64,000 nt of DNA from Gammaproteobacteria bacterium (GTDB taxonomy: Bacteria; Pseudomonadota; Gammaproteobacteria; HTCC5015), in NCBI GenBank assembly GCA_028284675.1, contig JANQRI010000011.1, forward strand, positions 124,001 through 188,000. The letters are read 5' to 3'. How positions within the stretch are numbered: position 1 is the stretch's first letter; each line of letters begins with the position of its first letter. The notes under the pieces are model-generated. The model had not been told where the DNA came from. It did not search any database and saw nothing but the letters and a program-made list of their open reading frames with translations. Both the position numbers and the translations under genes were made by a program. Below, one piece after another: positions 8,275 through 16,647 of the stretch.

Positions 8275-8799
8275 TCAGCTTTGATAATATTCCCGCCCTC
8301 TGGCGGCTTTTGCCTCAGCGCTATCTTTTAAATAAATAACCACCCGGCAGCCTAAATCGCCCTGAGCGATGGATTCCTCAATCGATACTTTTGCATAACC
8401 AAGATTTTCCGCAAAAATAACGCCGATAATATTTGAGGTCATCATGCAGATTGACGGGCGGTCAATCGCATCCTGACCAAAAGGACAGATACATGCTGCG
8501 AGCACGATCTTGTCATTATCTTCAAACTGTATTTGAAACTTGCCTTTAATGCGTTTTTGCAGGTCGGCAATTACTTTAATCACCTGTTGGCGGTCAAAGC
8601 GGCTTGTTCGGGTCGCTTGCTTGTAGCTTTCGTTAATTTGCTCGCCAATACGCTGCGAAACCGTAGCAATAAATCCGCCGGCATCATGTAAGCCGACCAC
8701 TTCCTCCAATGTGCCGGTCATATGGCGGATAAATTTGCGCAAAAAAGCAGCTTCATTGAGTTCTACCGGCTGCTTATCTTTGTTTTTGATCTCGTTCAA
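8275..8799 (-). CDS. Methanogen output domain 1 (MetOD1)-like protein
   Basis: A 174-aa soluble protein resembling the MetOD1 family: an N-terminal helical part (AAFLRKFIRHMTGTLEEVVGLHDAGGFIATVSQRIG) then CICPFGQDAIDRPSICMMTSNIIGVIFAENLGYAKVSI. Members often sit next to or are fused to signalling domains, and the Cys residues may bind a ligand, but no function is proven. Its stop is followed at once by the diguanylate cyclase gene, so the two form an operon, and I infer it modulates cyclic di-GMP production. Confidence 0.65.
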   Translation of the reverse strand: MNEIKNKDKQPVELNEAAFLRKFIRHMTGTLEEVVGLHDAGGFIATVSQRIGEQINESYKQATRTSRFDRQQVIKVIADLQKRIKGKFQIQFEDNDKIVLAACICPFGQDAIDRPSICMMTSNIIGVIFAENLGYAKVSIEESIAQGDLGCRVVIYLKDSAEAKAARGREYYQS

Positions 8800-9157
8800 C
8801 GAGCAGCCTCACTATCACGGCTCAGTGTTCTGGTAATCGCTGGTTCCATAGGTGTTCCGGCAGATTACAGTTCCCTGAATAAACCCCGGTTTCTGAGTTC
8901 GTCCGGTAGCGCGTTGTTTTTTGGGCCTGATTATTATCCACTTACAAGGTGCTCTATGTAAGCGCAGGCTTTATATCTGCAATGCTAAACCGGAAGAAAT
9001 CAGCCTTGCTAAAAGGGTTTTGCCGAAGGGAGTAACATGTCTTAAGTGCCCGAAAACGTCAAGCAAATGATGTGATTGGCTGATTAATGGAAACTATATT
9101 CAAAATCAAAATATTGCAAAGCCTTGGGAAGAATTTACACAAACTTTTGAGGCTAAA
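8800..9157. other. Gene-free stretch upstream of the MetOD1/cyclase pair
   Basis: It should carry the promoter of the two-gene signalling operon and the end of the rdgB transcript. I see no convincing terminator, RNA or operator. Confidence 0.4.
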
Positions 9158-9760
9158 TTAGCCTGAAAAGTGGCGATAAAGTGCATCGATTGCGAGTCCC
9201 CGGTGGCTGATACGGTTTTTTTCCGCCGGGTCCAGTTCGGCAGCGGTGCAATTTTTTTCGGTCACCCAGAACAAGGGGTCATAGCCAAAACCGCCGTCAC
9301 CCCGGGGATTACTGATCAGCGTTCCTGCCCAGCTGCCTTCGCAAATCACCGGCATAGGGTCCTGTGCATGCTTTAACAATACGATCACGCAACGGTAGCA
9401 GGCGCCGCGCTTTTCGTCCGGGGCATCGTGTATTTCATTCAGCAGTTTTTGATTGTTTTGCTCATCAGATGCTCCGGGGCCGGCAAAGCGCGCCGAGTAA
9501 ATACCGGGTGCGCCGTTCAGTGCGTCGACTTCCAGTCCGGAGTCGTCGGCCAGTGCCGGTAAGCCGGTTTGCTCGCTCGCATTCCGTGCTTTGATAATTG
9601 CATTCTCGACAAAGGTCAGGCCGGTTTCGGCCGCCTCTTTGACATTAAAGTCAGACTGCGGAAAAACCTCTATGCCCAGACCGGACAGTAAATTACGGAA
9701 TTCGCGTAATTTGCCCGGGTTGCCCGAGGCGATAACCAGTTTTTTCGGGAGTCCGCTCAT
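9158..9760 (-). CDS. rdgB: dITP/XTP pyrophosphatase (RdgB/HAM1)
   Basis: A 200-aa protein with family motifs in order: VIASGNPGKLREFRNLL (nucleotide-binding SGNxGK), FVENAIIKARNA, ADDSGLEVDALNGAPGIYSARFAG and the C-terminal SHRGLA. It hydrolyses non-canonical purine triphosphates (ITP, dITP, XTP) to monophosphates, keeping them out of DNA. It lies 54 bp downstream of rph on the same strand, a common pairing. Length is normal. Confidence 0.95.
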   Translation of the reverse strand: MSGLPKKLVIASGNPGKLREFRNLLSGLGIEVFPQSDFNVKEAAETGLTFVENAIIKARNASEQTGLPALADDSGLEVDALNGAPGIYSARFAGPGASDEQNNQKLLNEIHDAPDEKRGACYRCVIVLLKHAQDPMPVICEGSWAGTLISNPRGDGGFGYDPLFWVTEKNCTAAELDPAEKNRISHRGLAIDALYRHFSG

Positions 9761-9814
9761 AGGTGACTAACAACAGGTTGTGATGTTTGTGGATTGTGAT
9801 TTGAGCCGGGTGGC

Positions 9815-10543
9815 TTATTCGGATAAAGCCTGTTTTTGTAGCTCAAACAATTCAAAGATCCCTTTTTTTGCCAGGCTCAACATGGTTTGCAGTTCTTCCA
9901 TTCTAAATGCATGCCCTTCGGCGGTACCCTGTACTTCGATAAAAGCCCCCGCATCGTTCATCACAATATTCATATCTGTTTCCGCTTCGGAATCTTCCGC
10001 GTAATCCAGGTCCAGCACCGGTGTTCCCCGATATATACCGGCAGAGATGGATGCGACCATGCCATGCAGTGGATTGTCTTTGATCAGTTCCTTTTCGATC
10101 AGATAACTGATTGCATCCCGCAGTGCAACATAAGCACCGGTGATCGCGGCGGTACGCGTGCCGCCATCCGCCTGAATAACATCGCAGTCAACCGTCACAA
10201 GGCGTTCGCCGAGCATTTGCAGATCGGTTATCGCGCGCAATGAGCGCCCGATAAGCCGCTGAATTTCCTGTGTGCGGCCGCTTTGTTTGCCTCTGGCAGC
10301 CTCGCGTTGTGCACGTGAGCCGGTAGCCCGCGGCAGCATACCGTATTCGGCTGTGATCCAACCGCAGTTTTTTCCTTTCAGGAACCCCGGGACTTTGTCT
10401 TCTACGCTGGCAGTGCAAAGCACTTTGGTGTCACCGAACTCAACCAGCACAGAGCCTTCGGCATGTTTGGTATATTTTCGGGTCAGGTGTGTGGTGCGTT
10501 TCTGATCTGCTGCGCGGCCACTGGGCCTTAATGTTTCATTCAC
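9815..10543 (-). CDS. rph: Ribonuclease PH
   Basis: A 242-aa protein with the complete RNase PH fold: RPSGRAADQKR at the N-terminus, GDTKVLCTASVE, RGKQSGRTQEIQRLIGRSLRA and DCDVIQADGGTRTAAITG. It trims the 3' ends of tRNA precursors by phosphorolysis. It is divergent from yicC, the same neighbour as in E. coli, and probably cotranscribed with rdgB. The C-terminus is full length, unlike the frameshifted allele of E. coli K-12. Confidence 0.96.
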   Translation of the reverse strand: MNETLRPSGRAADQKRTTHLTRKYTKHAEGSVLVEFGDTKVLCTASVEDKVPGFLKGKNCGWITAEYGMLPRATGSRAQREAARGKQSGRTQEIQRLIGRSLRAITDLQMLGERLVTVDCDVIQADGGTRTAAITGAYVALRDAISYLIEKELIKDNPLHGMVASISAGIYRGTPVLDLDYAEDSEAETDMNIVMNDAGAFIEVQGTAEGHAFRMEELQTMLSLAKKGIFELFELQKQALSE

Positions 10544-10599
10544 GCCTGCTCTCCGGTGTGGCTGCTGATAAAAATGGGTGACGCATTATAGCCGGATTG

Positions 10600-10627
10600 T
10601 TGATTATTATCAGTGCGAATTTGTTAT
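10600..10627 (+). promoter_or_regulatory. Possible sigma-70 promoter for yicC
   Basis: TTGATT (10600-10605), 16-bp spacer, TGTTAT (10622-10627), about 40 bp before the yicC ATG in the rph/yicC divergent gap. The elements match 4/6 and 5/6. Confidence 0.4.
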
Positions 10628-10666
10628 GATCGCGCATTCATAATGGCCTGATATTGGAGTTGGCAG

Positions 10667-11533
10667 ATGATTAAAAGTATGACCGCATTCGCGCATCTGG
10701 AATGCAAACATGAGTTCGGCTCATTAACCTGGGAAATACGTTCCGTTAATCATCGCTATCTGGATATCAGCACGCGACTGCCTGAGGATCTGAGAAGCCT
10801 GGAGCAGGCAACGCGTGACAAAGTGGCTGAGAAAATCAAGCGTGGCAAACTTGATTGCACCTTAAGGTATAAAGCAGACGCTGCGGTGCAAACCGAAATA
10901 CTGATTAATCATGATTATGCGCGTGCGGTCATAAAAGCAGGTGAAGAGCTTGCCGGGATGCTGGCGTCAGCCGCGCCGATCAGACCCTTGGAGATATTAC
11001 GTTGGCCCGGAGTGATGAAAGAACCGGATAAAGATTTTACACCGGTGGAAGCTGCGGCATTAACACAATTGGAAACGGCGCTTGAAGACCTGATCGCAAC
11101 GCGACAGCGGGAAGGGCAACGCACTGCCGAACTATTGGAGCGGCGCTGTGAAGAAATTGCCGCATTGGTGAAACAGGTTCGCGAACGGCGGGTTGATGTT
11201 TTGGCGGCCATTCGCAACAAGATGGCAACGAAACTGGCAGACCTGCAGGTTAAGGTTGATCAGGACCGGCTGGAGCAGGAGCTGGTTATGATCGCGCAGC
11301 GTATGGATGTGGAGGAAGAGCTGGAGCGCCTGGAAACACATATCAAAGAAGTACGCCAGGTATTGAAAAAGAAGGCGCCGGCCGGACGCCGGCTGGATTT
11401 CTTAATGCAGGAGCTGAATCGTGAAGCCAATACCCTGGGGTCAAAGTCGGCCGATAGTGCAACGACTCAGGCCAGTGTTGATTTGAAAGTACTGATCGAA
11501 CAGATGCGGGAACAAATACAGAATATAGAATAA
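10667..11533 (+). CDS. yicC: YicC-family endoribonuclease/stress protein
   Basis: A 288-aa protein with the YicC N-terminal signature (MIKSMTAFAHLE, then EIRSVNHRYLDISTRLPEDLR) and the conserved C-terminus (GRRLDFLMQELNREANTLGSKS). Members of this family have been shown to be endoribonucleases. A ribosome site (TTGGAG) precedes the ATG. It is followed after 14 bp by a TSUP permease gene, perhaps in the same transcript. Confidence 0.93.
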   Translation: MIKSMTAFAHLECKHEFGSLTWEIRSVNHRYLDISTRLPEDLRSLEQATRDKVAEKIKRGKLDCTLRYKADAAVQTEILINHDYARAVIKAGEELAGMLASAAPIRPLEILRWPGVMKEPDKDFTPVEAAALTQLETALEDLIATRQREGQRTAELLERRCEEIAALVKQVRERRVDVLAAIRNKMATKLADLQVKVDQDRLEQELVMIAQRMDVEEELERLETHIKEVRQVLKKKAPAGRRLDFLMQELNREANTLGSKSADSATTQASVDLKVLIEQMREQIQNIE

Positions 11534-11547
11534 CGGTTGGCAGCCCA

Positions 11548-12315
11548 GTGTCTGTTTGGCAGGAGCTTTTATTATTTACCGCAGGTTTGTTTGCCGGTTA
11601 CATAAACGTTATGGCCGGTGGCGGGTCTTTATTGACTGTTCCGGTGATGGTGTTTATGGGTTTGCCGGGGCCGGTTGCCAACGGTACGAACCGAATTGCA
11701 ATTCTGGCACAGTGTATTGTTTCCTGTTGGGTGTTTATTCGAAAGGGGCTTACCGAGTTTAAGTTAAGCTGTACGCTGGCATTGTGCACATTGCCGGGGG
11801 CATTATGCGGTGCATTGCTCGGTGTGCGCCTCGATGGTGTTTGGTTTAATCGCCTGCTGGCAGTCATTATGCTGGCGGTCATGTTAATGATGTTGTTTGA
11901 GCGCAAAAAGAACAACGCGCCGGGTGCCGGAGAAAGTGCTTCAGGCAATGCCAGTCCCAAGCGTGTACTGTTAACACATTGCTTAATGGTGCCTGTCGGT
12001 TTTTATGGCGGTATTATTCAGGTTGGGGTCGGGTTTTTAATTATGCCGGTATTGCATCGTGTTATGGGCCTGGATTTACTGCGGGTAAATATGCATAAGA
12101 TGTTTTTGGTGTTGCCCTTTACTGTGTTGAGTCTGACGGTATTTGCAACTCAGACTGGTGTCTACTGGCTTGCCGGCGTGTTTTTGGCGCTAGGTAATGC
12201 CTGTGGCGGTTGGCTGGCGACTCATATGATGATTAGCAAAGGCGATCGTATAATCAAGCTGGTATTTAATCTGGCGATTATGGTCTTTATTATTAAATTA
12301 ATATTTTTTGATTAA
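11548..12315 (+). CDS. TSUP family (TauE/SafE-type) membrane permease
   Basis: A 255-aa polytopic membrane protein with GTG start. It shows the two TSUP repeats: GLFAGYINVMAGGGSLLTVPVMVFMGLPGPVANGTNRIAI near the N-terminus and VGFYGGIIQVGVGFLIMPVLHRVMGLDLLRVN in the second half. About seven or eight transmembrane helices are visible. The family exports sulfite, sulfoacetate or other small anions; the substrate here is unknown. It lies 14 bp after yicC, and the next gene starts 1 bp after its stop, so the three probably form an operon. Confidence 0.88.
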   Translation: MSVWQELLLFTAGLFAGYINVMAGGGSLLTVPVMVFMGLPGPVANGTNRIAILAQCIVSCWVFIRKGLTEFKLSCTLALCTLPGALCGALLGVRLDGVWFNRLLAVIMLAVMLMMLFERKKNNAPGAGESASGNASPKRVLLTHCLMVPVGFYGGIIQVGVGFLIMPVLHRVMGLDLLRVNMHKMFLVLPFTVLSLTVFATQTGVYWLAGVFLALGNACGGWLATHMMISKGDRIIKLVFNLAIMVFIIKLIFFD

Positions 12316-12316
12316 T

Positions 12317-12910
12317 ATGAACAAACCAAAGCCCTTTTCACAAGCATCCGAAAATAATAAACGACCGATTCTGAATGTATTGCGTGAATATTTTACCGGC
12401 TCATGCAAAGTGGTTGAGATCGGTGCCGGTACCGGCCAGCACGCAGTATTTTTTGCAGAGCAGTTACCACAGTTGACTTGGCAGCCCACCGACAGAATGG
12501 AAAATATTGATGGCATTAAAAGCTGGCTGGCTGAGGCGGCCTTGGATAATCTGATGCAACCGCTGGTTCTGGATGTGAACCGTCCGTGGCCGGTTGATGC
12601 TGCCGATCATGTGTTCTCGGCAAACACGGCGCATATCATGTCCTGGGATGAAGTGGTTTTAATGTTTCAGGGGGTTGCCCGCTTGCTTGGTCCGGGTGGT
12701 TGCTTTTGTCTGTATGGGCCGTTTAATTATCATGGGGAATACACCAGTGACAGCAATGCTGAATTTGATGCATTTTTAAAAGCACGTGACCCGTTAAGCG
12801 GGCTGCGTGATTTTGAAGCCTTGTCCGAGTTGGCCGGTCGACATAACCTGACGTTTTTGGCTGATCACGAAATGCCTGCGAATAACCGTTGTCTGGTTTG
12901 GCAAAGATAA
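12317..12910 (+). CDS. DUF938 SAM-dependent methyltransferase-like protein
   Basis: A 197-aa protein with a class I methyltransferase fold: VVEIGAGTGQHAVFFAEQLP is the SAM-binding motif I, WQPTDRMENIDGI follows, and the DUF938 region HIMSWDEVVLMFQGVARLLGPGGCFCLYGPFNYHGEYTSDSNAEFD is clear. The substrate is unknown. I take the ATG at 12317, immediately after the permease stop. Confidence 0.88.
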   Translation: MNKPKPFSQASENNKRPILNVLREYFTGSCKVVEIGAGTGQHAVFFAEQLPQLTWQPTDRMENIDGIKSWLAEAALDNLMQPLVLDVNRPWPVDAADHVFSANTAHIMSWDEVVLMFQGVARLLGPGGCFCLYGPFNYHGEYTSDSNAEFDAFLKARDPLSGLRDFEALSELAGRHNLTFLADHEMPANNRCLVWQR

Positions 12911-13020
12911 GCCCCGGCTAAAATCCACTCGACTATGTATGGTGGGTCAGTGCATCTTTTTTGAACTCCAATAAAACATTGAAGTCCTATTCGCTGTGTT
13001 TAAATGATAAGGAGTTCAGA

Positions 13021-14406
13021 ATGAAAGCGCTTGGCAAGGCGTTAGCGATTCTTTTTGCGTTAAATTTATTTTTGCCGGCAGTACCAATATCAGTTGCAGC
13101 ACTGCCTGCGAAGGTCGGTGACAAAGCGTTGCCCAGTTTGGCGCCGATGTTGGAGCAGACAACGCCAGGCGTTGTTAATATAGCCACACGCGGGCGTGTT
13201 AAAGTTCGAAACAATCCCCTATTTGAAGATCCTTTCTTTGGGCATTTTTTTAATTTGCCGAAGCAGCCCAGTGAGCGTGTGACCCAAAGCCTCGGTTCCG
13301 GTGTTATCGTGGATGCGAAAAACGGTTATGTGTTGACCAATCATCATGTCGTTGCAAATGCCGAAGAAATTATATTGACCTTAAAAGATGATCGCCGCCT
13401 GGATGCGAAAGTAATTGGTACCGACCCTGATTCGGATGTGGCCGTTTTAAAGGTGGAGGCTGATAATCTGACTGCGGTCCCCTGGGGGGACTCCGATGCA
13501 TTGCGTCAGGGCGATTTCGTTGTTGCAATCGGTAACCCGTTTGGTTTGGGTCAGACCGTAACCGACGGTATTGTCAGTGCGTTAAGCCGGTCCGGCCTGG
13601 GAATCGAAGAGTACGAAGATTTTATACAAACCAGCGCGCCGATAAACCCCGGTAACTCCGGTGGTGCATTAGTTGATTTGAATGGCAGGTTGATTGGAAT
13701 TAATACCGCGATTCTCGGTTCCAGCGGGGGTAATATCGGGATCGGTTTTGCGATTCCGGCGCGCATGGCCAGACAGATTATGGAGCAGTTGCTTGAGTAT
13801 GGTGAAGTGCGACGCGGGCGCCTCGGTGTTGTGGTTCAGAACCTGGGACCGGAGCTGGCCAATGCATTTGGGTTAAAACATCAGCGTGGTGCGGTTATCA
13901 GCCGTATTGAAAATGGTTCAGCTGCTGAACAAGCAGGTTTAAAAGCCGGTGACATCGTGATTGAAGTGAATGGCCGTAAAGTAAAAAGTTCGGCGGACAT
14001 GCGTAATGTGATTGGTTTGCAGCGCATCGGCCAGGTTGTGGAAATGAAAGTGATTCGTGATGGAAAGGCTCGTATTGTTACGGCAGAGATTGCTGAGCCG
14101 AAGCTGACATCGGTTGATGGCAAAGTATTGCATCCGCAATTGGCCGGTGCACAACTGGCCGCGACACAGAGGACGCTTAAGAAGCGAATCAGCGGTAAGG
14201 GTGTTCCGGGTGTGCAGGTGGTTGAAATCGAGTCACACAGCCCGGCATCATTATCCGGTTTGCGGCGGGGCGATATCATCACGTCGGTGAATCGCCAGGT
14301 GGTGAATGATATTGAAACGGCCAAACGTGCAGCAGAAACAGTTCAGCGCGGAATGCTGCTGAACATTCTGCGTGGCGACACGGCTTTGTTTATTGTATTG
14401 CAATGA
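13021..14406 (+). CDS. Periplasmic Do-type serine protease (DegQ/MucD-like)
   Basis: A 461-aa protein. The ATG at 13021 has AAGGAG 8 nt upstream and begins a clear signal peptide ending near VAA (residues 25-27). The trypsin-like triad is intact: H109 in TNHHVV, D139 in PDSDVAVLKV and S213 in NPGNSGGALV. Two PDZ domains follow, one from about residue 280 (RRGRLGVVVQNL) and one at the end (GVQVVEIESHSPASLSGLRRGDIITSV). It degrades or refolds damaged envelope proteins. It could be called DegP, DegQ or MucD; the sequence alone does not separate these. It stands alone and is convergent with moaE. Confidence 0.9.
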   Translation: MKALGKALAILFALNLFLPAVPISVAALPAKVGDKALPSLAPMLEQTTPGVVNIATRGRVKVRNNPLFEDPFFGHFFNLPKQPSERVTQSLGSGVIVDAKNGYVLTNHHVVANAEEIILTLKDDRRLDAKVIGTDPDSDVAVLKVEADNLTAVPWGDSDALRQGDFVVAIGNPFGLGQTVTDGIVSALSRSGLGIEEYEDFIQTSAPINPGNSGGALVDLNGRLIGINTAILGSSGGNIGIGFAIPARMARQIMEQLLEYGEVRRGRLGVVVQNLGPELANAFGLKHQRGAVISRIENGSAAEQAGLKAGDIVIEVNGRKVKSSADMRNVIGLQRIGQVVEMKVIRDGKARIVTAEIAEPKLTSVDGKVLHPQLAGAQLAATQRTLKKRISGKGVPGVQVVEIESHSPASLSGLRRGDIITSVNRQVVNDIETAKRAAETVQRGMLLNILRGDTALFIVLQ

Positions 14407-14424
14407 ATGATAAGCATTATCATT
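14406..14424. terminator. Perfect 8-bp hairpin between convergent genes (also Fur-box-like)
   Basis: AATGATAA-GCA-TTATCATT is a perfect inverted repeat starting on the last base of the protease stop codon. The location between convergent degQ-like and moaE genes fits a shared transcription end, though no U-tract follows. The inner 15 bp, TGATAAGCATTATCA, matches the 7-1-7 Fur box in 13 of 14 positions. Confidence 0.35.
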
Positions 14425-14439
14425 CCGGTAAGGTATGTA

Positions 14440-14865
14440 TCAGGTGTTATTGCTGACCCAACGGGTGCCGTTATTCAGTTGTTCTTTTTTCCAAAACGGC
14501 GCATCGGTTTTGAGCTTGTCAATTAAATAACGGCATCCGGCAAAAGCAGCATCACGGTGAGTGGCCCACGCAACGGTTAATACAATAGGTTCGCCTATGC
14601 GGATTTTACCAACACGATGTACGAGCAACGTGGCTTCAAGTTGCCATTGGGTTTTCGCCATCTTGGCAATTGCATCAAGTTGCTTTTCAGTCATGCCCGG
14701 ATAGTGTTCCAGCTGCATACTGAGCACAGTGGAGTCGTTGTTAAAGTCACGTAATGTACCGACAAAACTGGTCATTGCGCCGAAGCAACCCGGCCGCAGT
14801 TGTTTTTGGTATTGCTGTAATTCGTCTTGCGGATCGAAAGGGGCGGTGACAATTTTTACACTCAT
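14440..14865 (-). CDS. moaE: Molybdopterin synthase catalytic (large) subunit
   Basis: A 141-aa protein. The start at 14865 (MSVKIVTAPFDPQDE) matches the family N-terminus. Key segments are GAMTSFVGTLRD, LEHYPGMTEKQLDAIA, HRVGKIRIGEPIVLTVAWATHRDAAFAGCRYLIDKLK and APFWKKEQL with the catalytic lysines. With MoaD it converts cyclic pyranopterin monophosphate to molybdopterin. It starts 1 bp after the moaD stop. Confidence 0.96.
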   Translation of the reverse strand: MSVKIVTAPFDPQDELQQYQKQLRPGCFGAMTSFVGTLRDFNNDSTVLSMQLEHYPGMTEKQLDAIAKMAKTQWQLEATLLVHRVGKIRIGEPIVLTVAWATHRDAAFAGCRYLIDKLKTDAPFWKKEQLNNGTRWVSNNT

Positions 14866-14866
14866 A

Positions 14867-15100
14867 TCAGCCACCGGTAATTTGTGGAAAGAATGCCACT
14901 TCATCGCCATCGTTAACCATATGATCAAGATGGGCATGCGCTTGATTGATCGCACAAAAGATATCGTATTCAGGCATTTTGCGGCCGGTTGCGGCAGCCC
15001 AGACGCTGCGCGCATCGGTGGGTACCGGAATATCGAGAGACATGTTTTCGATATTCATGTCTTCGCGCAGACGGGCAAAGAATTTTACGGTGACTGTCAT
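14867..15100 (-). CDS. moaD: Molybdopterin synthase sulfur-carrier subunit
   Basis: A 77-aa ubiquitin-like protein beginning MTVTVKFFARLRED and ending in the required Gly-Gly (FFPQITGG), whose C-terminus becomes a thiocarboxylate. It feeds sulfur to MoaE, encoded directly downstream. The ATG at 15100 is preferred over a TTG three codons upstream. Confidence 0.95.
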   Translation of the reverse strand: MTVTVKFFARLREDMNIENMSLDIPVPTDARSVWAAATGRKMPEYDIFCAINQAHAHLDHMVNDGDEVAFFPQITGG

Positions 15101-15143
15101 CGGTAGCAAAAAATAGCTGTAAAACCCGGGGATAAGTGTTTAA

Positions 15144-15158
15144 GGCTGCTTGGCAGCC
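15144..15158. promoter_or_regulatory. Hairpin in the moaD/moaC divergent gap
   Basis: GGCTGC-TTG-GCAGCC is a perfect 6-bp stem between the divergent moaDE and moaC genes. It could be part of a leader or an operator. I see no molybdenum cofactor riboswitch fold. Confidence 0.25.
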
Positions 15159-15237
15159 GGCTTCACTGCATATGCTTTTAGTATATCATTAAGATAGATG
15201 TTTTCTTGATAATAAATTAAATGAGGTTTTACGATTA

Positions 15238-15714
15238 ATGTCCAAGCTAAGTCATTTTAATAAAGATGGGGCGGCGCATATGGTTGATGTTGCAGACAAA
15301 AAAGCAACCCGCCGGGTCGCGGTGGCGTCCGGACGAATTACGATGCAGCCGGAAACCCTGGAAAAAATTCAGTCAGGCGAACATAAAAAAGGGGATGTGC
15401 TGGGTATAGCCAGGATCGCGGGTATTATGGCCAGCAAGCAGACATCCGTGCTGGTGCCGTTATGCCATCAGGTGGTCTTGACGCATGTGGATGTTGGGTT
15501 TGAGGTTGATGCTGCCGCGCAATATGTTGAGTGCAAAGTGCGTGCTGAGACTGTAGACCGAACCGGTATTGAAATAGAAGCCTTATGCGCAGTGCAGGTC
15601 GCATTACTGACAATTTATGATATGTGCAAATCAGTGGATCGCGGAATGCGCATAGAGTCTGTGCAGTTGCTATATAAAGCAGGGGGTAAGTCCGGCGAGT
15701 TTGGTTCGTATTAG
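15238..15714 (+). CDS. moaC: Cyclic pyranopterin monophosphate synthase
   Basis: A 158-aa protein with all MoaC hallmarks: HMVDVADKKATRRVAVASGRI, GIMASKQTSVLVPLCHQV, VECKVRAETVDRTGIEIEALCAVQVALLTIYDMCKSVDRGM. It makes cyclic pyranopterin monophosphate from the MoaA product. It is divergent from moaDE. moaA and moaB are not in the window, so the pathway is completed elsewhere. GAGG precedes the ATG. Confidence 0.97.
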   Translation: MSKLSHFNKDGAAHMVDVADKKATRRVAVASGRITMQPETLEKIQSGEHKKGDVLGIARIAGIMASKQTSVLVPLCHQVVLTHVDVGFEVDAAAQYVECKVRAETVDRTGIEIEALCAVQVALLTIYDMCKSVDRGMRIESVQLLYKAGGKSGEFGSY

Positions 15715-15995
15715 TGGCTGGAGTTTTTACTTATATTGAAAGCCATAAACCCGTAAATATTTGGACGCCTTGTATTGATATATAGTACGTTGGATGGGCT
15801 GCCTATGCATAAAGTTATACATGGTGTATTTATTCAAAAAGATGTCGTTAACGGTATTTGCAGGCGTCAATAGAGAGGGATGAAGGTAATATAACCAAAG
15901 CGTACGTTGTATTGTTGCAGGGTGGATTTAGTGTTACTTTGAACATGTCGCATTCATACATTAAAACTATAACAAACAGCAAAGGAGCATTAGGA

Positions 15996-16598
15996 ATGGC
16001 GAGCACCGATGGAACTGACTCATCTGATATGAGCAAAGGACGGAATCCTACAAATATACAGGGCTTAGATAAAATAAAAAAAACCGGCTCGACTACACTA
16101 GGAAATCTTTTTGTGCATACTAGTCCCGAAGTATTAAAAGCTGTATTTGAGGATGCCAGAAAAACTTCTGAACGACTGATCAAAGAGGCTAAAGCACTTT
16201 TTAAAAAGCATCGTAAAAAATTGTTGCAGATTACAGGGCTGCCTGAAGACCATTTGGTTCTTAGGGGGGAACTTGAAAATGATGACAATTATACAATGGA
16301 GAAAGAGCTTCGCAGTACAGCATCGGAGATCAATGAGTCCCGTAGGCCTGATCATAAAATTGATGTGGAAAAGATTCTGCATGCGGCCAATTTTGTTCTG
16401 GCGTATGCGGACAGTGTTGAAGGTCTTACAACAAGCATTACGACGATTGAGCGTGGGCCCTTTTGGGATGAAAGCCTGAGTTCAAAGTTGAGCTCTGAAG
16501 AAGACGATTATCGTCAGGCGATCAACAATATCAGTGAGATGAATCTTGACCTGAATATTCATATAAAAGATTTCGGTCAGGCATTTCTGGAAGATTGA
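15996..16598 (+). CDS. Hypothetical protein, about 200 aa
   Basis: I do not recognise this protein. I place the start at 15996 because AAAGGAG lies 8 nt upstream; the frame is open about 46 codons further. The product is hydrophilic, with a basic helical stretch (RLIKEAKALFKKHRKKLL) and an acidic C-terminus, and has no signal peptide or membrane segment. It stands alone between moaC and DUF2333 and is convergent with the latter. Its base composition is richer in A+T than the flanks, so it may be a recent acquisition. Confidence 0.6.
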   Translation: MASTDGTDSSDMSKGRNPTNIQGLDKIKKTGSTTLGNLFVHTSPEVLKAVFEDARKTSERLIKEAKALFKKHRKKLLQITGLPEDHLVLRGELENDDNYTMEKELRSTASEINESRRPDHKIDVEKILHAANFVLAYADSVEGLTTSITTIERGPFWDESLSSKLSSEEDDYRQAINNISEMNLDLNIHIKDFGQAFLED

Positions 16599-16647
16599 TC
16601 GGATCGTCCGGTGCGGGTAACCAGCACCGGACGGTTAGTTAAAGGGT

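Noticed and set aside
14867..15237. Molybdenum cofactor riboswitch before moaC or moaD
   Set aside because: The gap is short and holds only one 6-bp hairpin; the conserved riboswitch elements are not visible.
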